Of a stretch of DNA of 17,429 nt, positions 12,913 to 17,429 are shown piece by piece (position 1 is the stretch's first letter; each line of letters starts with the position of its first letter). The position numbers were made by a program, and so were the translations under genes. This stretch comes from Methanosarcinales archaeon ex4572_44 (GTDB lineage: Archaea > Halobacteriota > Methanosarcinia > Methanosarcinales > EX4572-44): NCBI GenBank assembly GCA_002254825.2, contig NJEL02000047.1, positions 1-17,429 on the forward strand. Reading direction: 5' to 3'. Below the pieces are notes generated by a model. That model had not been told where the DNA came from, did not search any database, and worked only from the letters and a program-made list of their open reading frames with translations.

Positions 12913-15822
12913 TCATTCCTCTTCTGCAGTTTCTCCTCTACCTACTACGTATATTGCTGGTCTCATCGGTTCTGCGTGTTTGCTTTTGTGTTGTGGGTCG
13001 TGGGTTGTTTTGTCTGCGTCCTGGATCTCGATTTTGGAGTTAAGTTCTTTTTCGAAGAATTTTCTTGTGCCTTTGAGTATTTCTTCTTCTGTGATTGGGT
13101 TTGATGCTTGCAGATCTGCTGTTTCGTTTGTCATGTTTTTGATCTCGGCTATGATTTTTTGTGTGTATTTTGGTGCTTCTTTTCCGCGTTTTTTTACTTC
13201 AGTGTCTTTCATGATCTCGTTCATCACTGTTTTCATATCGAGTTTTTCTTGTAGTTTGAGTCTGAGTGCTGTTTGGTATACGCTCTTCTTCCACCGAGGT
13301 GTGGTGTAGAGGATTATCTTTTGTGGTGTGATCTTGGTTACGTTGAGTATCTCTTCGATGTCTTCAAGTATCTTCTGGATGTACTCTTCTCTCTTCTCTG
13401 CATCCTGGTCGATCTGTGAGGGGTTGGGGGTTGGGTAGGGTGTCTCTGTTATGAAGCCCTCAGCGATCTTGCTGTGGATCTCTTCGCATATGTGTGGTAT
13501 GAATGGTGTGAGGAGTTGGATCCATGTGTGGAGTAGTTCTGGGAGTGCTTTTTTTCCTCCGCGGCGTTCGTACCATCTGAGATCGTTCAGTATCATGTAG
13601 AGGGCGTTCTGGAGTGCGCGTCTCGTCTGCAATTTTTCCAGCGCGTCGTTTGCCTCTCTCACACGATGTTGGAATCGGCTCAGGAGCCAGCGATCGATGT
13701 TCTCTATTTCGCCAATGGTTTCTTGTGTGCTGATTATGTTATTTGCTATGCGGTAGAAGCGTTCGAGGTGTTTCTTAACGGCCTCTATCTCGCCGCTTCG
13801 CCAGTCTGCGTCCTGGGTGTATTCGGCTGTGCTTAGGATGTAGAGGCGTGTTACGTCTGCACCGTACTCTTTTATTGCACGTTTCATTGTCAGAAGTGGC
13901 CCCTTTGACTTGCTCATCTTCTTGCCTTCAAGTGAGACGAATCCGTTGATAGCTATCCCGCGAGGCCAGTCTTCCTCAGGGAATATGGCTGTGTGGTGAA
14001 AGAGGAAGAATAATAGGTGGTTTGGTATCAAGTCTTTGCCAGAGGATCTGATATCCACTGGGTACCAGTACTTGTGGTCTGCACGAATCTCCTCGAGCAT
14101 CTTCACTGGTATCTCAGTCTCTCGCGCAACAGCTTCCACGCTGCCGATTTCGAGGAATACGTAGTCGAAGAAGCTCTCTGTCAGTTGTTCTGGTTTTATC
14201 CCGGTTGTGATGAACTTTGACAGGATGTAGTAGCTCATGTAAATGGTTGAGTCTGCCAGTGATTCAATGATCCATTCCTGGTCCCAGGGTAGTCGGGTCC
14301 CGAGCCCTCGGCGGCGTGCACAGGCTTTGTCTTTGAGCCAGTCTATCTTGTTCTCAAACTCTGTACGAATCTCTGGCGGAAGTAGGTTCATCCCTGAAAG
14401 GCACGTGTAGACCGCTTCCTTCCATTTTGGATTGGAGTAGGTGAGGAACCACTGGTCTTTCACCATCTTGACAACGCAACGGGTGCCGCAGCGGCAGATC
14501 ACAGGTTGTTCGCTGAACTCGTAGAATAGATCGGCAATCCCTATTTCTATCATCTCTTCCATCAGCACGTCTTTTATCCTGGACACTTTGATCCCGGCGT
14601 ATTTGCCAGTGGTCTCGGTGAGCTCACCGCTATGAAACTCTCGGCGGTACACGATCTTTGTAGCCTCCTCTGCTCTTGGATCGCTTTGGTCTGTAACGCC
14701 GAGTTCTTCTGTAACCTCTACGGCAGGGAAGTTTCCAAAGCCGGGGACTTGTATGAGTGATGTGAATTTGATCTTGCTTATATCCTCAAAAATCCCGTAT
14801 TCTGACAAATCAGAGTCGTAGAGATCTTTTAATGCTAGATAATCATAGGGGGCGTGTGCTGGCACGCTCATAACAATCCCGCTTCCGTTTTCAGGACTTA
14901 CAAAGCTTGCTGGAAGTATCAGCACACTCGTGTCGTTGATCGGGTTTACAGCGCGTTTTCCGATCAGTTCTCTTCCACTAACCTCTCTTACGATCTTCAC
15001 CCTCTTATCGGTGAACCTCAGTTTTTCATACGCATCCCGGCTCACAACCCACTCTTCACGCCTCTCGTCCGAATGGACCACCTCTATCTGGACATGCGTA
15101 ACATCAGGGTTCACCCATAGGTTTGTAACACCAAAGACGGTCTCTGGACGCAGCGTAGCACACGGCAGAACAAGACTGCTCCCATGGAGCCCGAACTTGA
15201 TGAGAGTAAAATCAACTATTGTTGCGTCCTCGCCGCGTAGAATGTCATGATCCTCTACAGGATTGTCATCGTTCGGACACCAGCGCACAGGATGCGAGCC
15301 CTTACTCACAAAGCCAAGTTCGTGCAATAAGTTAAACTGCCATGTGATAAATTTCTTATACGCGTCATCGGTCGTTGTGAACCTACGCCTCCAATCAATG
15401 GAATATCCGATCGACCGCATGTCCTGCTCCGCCTCCCTGCTGAAGTACTCAACTATCTTCAAAGGATTATTAAGTGTTAGAAGCAGATCCATCGGAATAT
15501 CATGAAACCTATGGTAAACATCGATCGTCTGCGGGTCCTTCTTAGCTATCAACTCCGCAAGACCGACAATAGGCGTGCCTGTCACATGAAAACCCATCGG
15601 ATACAACACATTATACCCCTGCATCCGCTTAAAACGCGCTATAACATCACCAATAGTGAACGTACGAGTGTGACCAACATGCAAATTCCCATTGAGATAC
15701 GGATACGGTATTGTAATGAAAAATTTCTCTCGAGAATCCCTCTCAGCCTGGAATATCCCTGCAGAGTCCCACTCTCTCTGCCACCTATCCTCCACCTCAC
15801 ACGGATCATACTCTGGTTTCAT
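12913..15822 (-). CDS. leuS: Leucyl-tRNA synthetase, archaeal type
   Basis: Class I synthetase charging tRNA-Leu. From the ATG at 15822 the product has 969 residues, the usual archaeal/eukaryotic-type length. It opens MKPEYDPCEVEDRWQREWD. The HIGH motif appears as HVGH (48-51) in PYLNGNLHVGHTRTF. The CP1 editing domain has the LRPETVFGVTNLWVNPD block. DQEWIIESLADSTIYMSYY follows, and KMSKS is at about 635-639 in EGKKMSKSKGP. An anticodon-binding helical domain with RWYERRGG and a C-terminal extension complete the protein. A TTG at 15828 is also in frame, but GTGGAG (15831-15836, minus) is 8 nt before the ATG and only 2 nt before the TTG, so the ATG is better. The gene is monocistronic in appearance, with its own promoter and a T-rich end. 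Confidence 0.97.
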   Translation of the reverse strand: MKPEYDPCEVEDRWQREWDSAGIFQAERDSREKFFITIPYPYLNGNLHVGHTRTFTIGDVIARFKRMQGYNVLYPMGFHVTGTPIVGLAELIAKKDPQTIDVYHRFHDIPMDLLLTLNNPLKIVEYFSREAEQDMRSIGYSIDWRRRFTTTDDAYKKFITWQFNLLHELGFVSKGSHPVRWCPNDDNPVEDHDILRGEDATIVDFTLIKFGLHGSSLVLPCATLRPETVFGVTNLWVNPDVTHVQIEVVHSDERREEWVVSRDAYEKLRFTDKRVKIVREVSGRELIGKRAVNPINDTSVLILPASFVSPENGSGIVMSVPAHAPYDYLALKDLYDSDLSEYGIFEDISKIKFTSLIQVPGFGNFPAVEVTEELGVTDQSDPRAEEATKIVYRREFHSGELTETTGKYAGIKVSRIKDVLMEEMIEIGIADLFYEFSEQPVICRCGTRCVVKMVKDQWFLTYSNPKWKEAVYTCLSGMNLLPPEIRTEFENKIDWLKDKACARRRGLGTRLPWDQEWIIESLADSTIYMSYYILSKFITTGIKPEQLTESFFDYVFLEIGSVEAVARETEIPVKMLEEIRADHKYWYPVDIRSSGKDLIPNHLLFFLFHHTAIFPEEDWPRGIAINGFVSLEGKKMSKSKGPLLTMKRAIKEYGADVTRLYILSTAEYTQDADWRSGEIEAVKKHLERFYRIANNIISTQETIGEIENIDRWLLSRFQHRVREANDALEKLQTRRALQNALYMILNDLRWYERRGGKKALPELLHTWIQLLTPFIPHICEEIHSKIAEGFITETPYPTPNPSQIDQDAEKREEYIQKILEDIEEILNVTKITPQKIILYTTPRWKKSVYQTALRLKLQEKLDMKTVMNEIMKDTEVKKRGKEAPKYTQKIIAEIKNMTNETADLQASNPITEEEILKGTRKFFEKELNSKIEIQDADKTTHDPQHKSKHAEPMRPAIYVVGRGETAEEE

Positions 15823-15868
15823 GCACAATACTCCACAATAAAACAGCCATTACACATGCCACCACACG

Positions 15869-15877
15869 CATATATCT
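15869..15877 (-). promoter_or_regulatory. TATA box of leuS
   Basis: The minus strand reads AGATATATG. A transcription start near 15847 would leave a leader of about 25 nt holding the GTGGAG ribosome-binding site. Confidence 0.45.
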
Positions 15878-15899
15878 AACGCTTTACTTTCACCCAGCC

Positions 15900-15926
15900 A
15901 CCCCACAACTCTGCTCTGTTTGGGGT
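15900..15926. other. Hairpin upstream of the leuS promoter
   Basis: ACCCCA-C-AAC then an 8-nt loop then GTT-TGGGGT gives a 6+3 bp stem with one bulged C. It lies about 25 nt upstream of the leuS TATA box. No T-run follows it on the minus strand, so it is not a clear terminator for trm56. It could be an operator or have no function. Confidence 0.4.
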
Positions 15927-16012
15927 TGAGTCGTAGAGCGAGCTTTTTTAAGCGTGGGTGTGTGGAGCGTTGACTGCGGGGGTTGAAGCGCGCAATTCAT
16001 TGCATTTATAAA

Positions 16013-16050
16013 ATACGATATCATACGGATACATACGGATACGATATCAT
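16013..16050. repeat. Short direct-repeat cluster of ATACGATATC and ATACGGATAC
   Basis: ATACGATATCAT occurs at 16013-16024 and 16039-16050. Between and overlapping them are two tandem ATACGGATAC copies (16023-16042). The cluster lies in the 296-nt region between leuS and the trm56 end. It also contains small palindromes (GATATC). No ORF with recognisable features covers it. Confidence 0.6.
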
Positions 16051-16118
16051 GTGGCACTGATAGAATTTAATTTTAAAGAGTTATGCACCGAAATTGGGAG
16101 GTGAAAATATCCTTGTTC

Positions 16119-16655
16119 CTACTCTTCCTCATTTATTACTTTTTTCCCGTGTAGCTGTGGTATCAGTTTTAGCTTGCTTTCAAAGTATTCTTGTGTGAGT
16201 GGGTCTGTGCCTTTTTTCTGGTTTAGTCTGTCGAGAAATATTGCAAGGGCTGCTATCTCTGAGTGTGGTTGGTTTCCGATTGCGATGTTCCAGTCAGCAA
16301 GCTGGTAGATCAGCGGAGGCACTTTCTCTGCTCCTACGATTATCATGAGGTTTTCGTTTGGGTTGATCTCTGGGAGTGCGTCTGAGATATTGATTCCGTA
16401 CATGGTGAGGTGTACGATCTTTCCGCCGTTCTGTTTCCAGCGTGTCACTGCTTCCTTCAGGCTCACGCCGTCTTCTATTGTGAAGCGTCCACCCCACATC
16501 CGTGTGACCTGTTCGATGCTCTCTTTCACATCTTTGTCCCTGCCTGTAAGCAGCATTCCGTCCGCGCCGAGTGCTCGGGCTGTAAGTCCTACGTGTGTGG
16601 TTACGCGAGCGTCCCGTTGGGGGCGATGTCCGATTCGAAGGATTATCACAGTCAT
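16119..16655 (-). CDS. trm56: tRNA (cytidine(56)-2'-O)-methyltransferase aTrm56
   Basis: SAM-dependent SPOUT-family enzyme that 2'-O-methylates C56 in the T-loop of archaeal tRNAs. The 178-residue product matches the family from the first residues: ILRIGHRPQRDARVTTHVGLTARALGA, an N-terminal pattern specific to this archaeal group. TGRDKDVKESIEQVTRMWGGRF follows, and then the knot region with VGAEKVPPLIYQLADWNIAIGNQPHSEIAALAIFLDRL. The GAEKVP and GNQPHSEIAALA motifs form the SAM-binding trefoil knot. Length is normal (about 170-200). The start is the ATG at 16655, which matches the conserved N-terminus; no clear Shine-Dalgarno is visible. It lies 85 nt downstream of the cytochrome-like gene on the same strand. 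Confidence 0.95.
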   Translation of the reverse strand: MTVIILRIGHRPQRDARVTTHVGLTARALGADGMLLTGRDKDVKESIEQVTRMWGGRFTIEDGVSLKEAVTRWKQNGGKIVHLTMYGINISDALPEINPNENLMIIVGAEKVPPLIYQLADWNIAIGNQPHSEIAALAIFLDRLNQKKGTDPLTQEYFESKLKLIPQLHGKKVINEEE

Positions 16656-16740
16656 CTTTCTTTTTTACTTAGTCTTCACCGTCTTTAAGTTCTTTTGGCA
16701 CAGATACATTTCTGAGATCTGTCATGGGGTGGGTCTCTTT

Positions 16741-17166
16741 TTAGCTGAAGAAGTTTTGTGTGTTGTTTTCAAGTATGCTGGCGTTGTTCGTGATGTAGTG
16801 CGCCGATTGGCTGATGCCGCTAATGCTTGGATTGATATGAATGGTGATATTGCCATTACTGTCATAGGTTGAGTGGCAGTTGGTGCAGTATATCTCCTTT
16901 GTTAGATTATGTGCAAGATTGAGATTGTACTCTGGTGCAGCAGACGGGTTGTAACCATGACAGAGACAACCAACGTCTGCGTGGCTGCTCACCATGACGC
17001 TTGACACGGTAGCGCTATGACACTTGATGCAGAACTGGGAAGCATTCGTCTTGTTAGTGTACACGGTGTGGCTTCCTGAAAAGAGAGCATAGGAAGAGAT
17101 TAAAAAGACTGATATGAGCAGGATCGCACACACCACAACAAATACTATGCCTCTTCTTGCATTCAT
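16741..17166 (-). CDS. Small membrane-anchored c-type cytochrome-like protein (two CxxCH, one CxCH)
   Basis: From the ATG at 17166 the product has 141 residues. A basic start (MNARRG) and a hydrophobic segment at about 7-29 form a signal anchor, so the rest should face outside. Heme-binding motifs are CIKCH (46-50) and CTNCH (94-98). Between them lies CLCH (67-70), a CxCH in place of CxxCH. Other histidines that could be distal ligands are H33, H62, H86, H110 and H123. The domain is Asn/Ser/Thr-rich with several N-x-S/T sites. This suggests a small multiheme electron carrier, but it resembles no named family that I recognise. The longer frame from 17220 adds 18 residues across the palindromes and is unlikely. 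The gene lies upstream of trm56 on the same strand; they have no obvious functional link. Confidence 0.72.
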   Translation of the reverse strand: MNARRGIVFVVVCAILLISVFLISSYALFSGSHTVYTNKTNASQFCIKCHSATVSSVMVSSHADVGCLCHGYNPSAAPEYNLNLAHNLTKEIYCTNCHSTYDSNGNITIHINPSISGISQSAHYITNNASILENNTQNFFS

Positions 17167-17195
17167 GATAACACACCCGCTGCAGCAGATACGAT

Positions 17196-17215
17196 TGATG
17201 GATCCATCATGGATC
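17196..17215. promoter_or_regulatory. Overlapping palindromes in the cytochrome leader
   Basis: TGATGGATCCATCA (17196-17209) is a perfect 14-bp palindrome. Overlapping it, GATCCAT-C-ATGGATC (17201-17215) is a perfect 7-bp inverted repeat around one base. They lie 30-50 nt before the cytochrome start and downstream of its likely TATA box. This could be an operator or an mRNA structure. Confidence 0.45.
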
Positions 17216-17270
17216 TGCACTCTATACCCGACTGATCCAAACGTATCAATTAACTACAAATACTGGAGAT

Positions 17271-17279
17271 GGTATATAT
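17271..17279. promoter_or_regulatory. TATA-like sequence between the cytochrome gene and the right edge
   Basis: GGTATATAT reads as a TATA box on either strand. On the minus strand it would give the cytochrome gene a leader of about 80 nt. On the plus strand it would serve a start near 17300, just before an ATG at 17311. Confidence 0.35.
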
Positions 17280-17310
17280 TCTTACCTCTTTACAGTGGCA
17301 CTCAACTTAC

Positions 17311-17429
17311 ATGGTCTTACGATTAAAAACCTACGGTCTCCACATGTTCAGCCAACGGAGAAGCTATCCAAACGGACACTTCATAATTTATTCCAAGTGT
17401 GGCGTGGACGGGACTGAAACACCGATAAG
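17311..17429 (+). CDS. Possible start of a plus-strand gene, cut by window edge
   Basis: An ATG at 17311 opens a frame of 39 codons that runs off the window. The peptide begins MVLRLKTYGLHMFSQRRSYP and then reads HFIIYSKCGVDGTETPI. A TATA-like box at 17271-17279 would place transcription about 10 nt before this ATG. A second ATG at 17344 is in frame. No family is recognised, and a minus-strand frame (17323-17427) is also open to the edge, so coding status and strand are uncertain. Confidence 0.25.
   Translation, partial: MVLRLKTYGLHMFSQRRSYPNGHFIIYSKCGVDGTETPI

Noticed and set aside
15900..15926. Intrinsic terminator for trm56
   Set aside because: The hairpin is over 190 nt past the trm56 stop and no T-run follows it on the minus strand.

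Overview
The window looks like chromosome of a euryarchaeon. This rests on SRP19, a class I archaeal CCA-adding enzyme, ThpR, the archaeal tRNA C56 2'-O-methyltransferase Trm56, an archaeal-type LeuRS, a short archaeal PRPP synthase and a COG2061-type ACT regulator. Several genes have a TATA-like box about 25-28 nt upstream of the best start codon, as expected for leaderless archaeal mRNAs; others have good Shine-Dalgarno sites. A small membrane-anchored c-type cytochrome and an exported FMN transferase suggest a redox-active anaerobe, perhaps a methanogen, ANME or Syntropharchaeia/Archaeoglobi relative. That placement is inference only.

Layout. 1-2067 (minus): thpR-cca-srp19, a compact RNA-processing/SRP cluster, with srp19 cut by the window edge. 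2317-4576 (minus): a PLP trans-sulfuration-family enzyme, and upstream of it a class II-type histone-deacetylase-fold amidohydrolase. 4816-5334 (plus): a diiron ferritin-like protein, divergent from the deacetylase across a promoter region with an octamer-spaced repeat. 5523-7891 (minus): a flavin reductase-like FMN protein and purH. 8075-8920 (plus): prs, divergent from purH, so two purine/PRPP genes share an intergenic region. 9072-10744 (minus): a membrane-anchored ApbE FMN transferase preceded by an ArsR-type regulator with an apparent beta-grasp (DUF4430-like) C-terminal domain. 10745-11122: a non-coding region with a 10-bp inverted repeat and a perfect 71-bp tandem duplication. 11123-11560 (plus): an ACT-domain regulator whose 3' end overlaps by 42 nt the convergent bactofilin-like gene 11519-12520 (minus). 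12913-15822 (minus): leuS. 16119-16655 (minus): trm56. 16741-17166 (minus): a cytochrome-like protein with two CxxCH motifs and one CxCH. The last ~120 nt may hold the start of a plus-strand gene.

Most of the window is housekeeping. I see no transposon, integrase, tRNA, rRNA or convincing CRISPR array, and no obvious new multi-gene system. The points most worth a second look are the HTH/beta-grasp fusion with repeats placed for autoregulation, the CxCH-containing cytochrome with overlapping palindromes in its leader, the 71-bp tandem repeat, and the octamer array between the deacetylase and ferritin-like genes.
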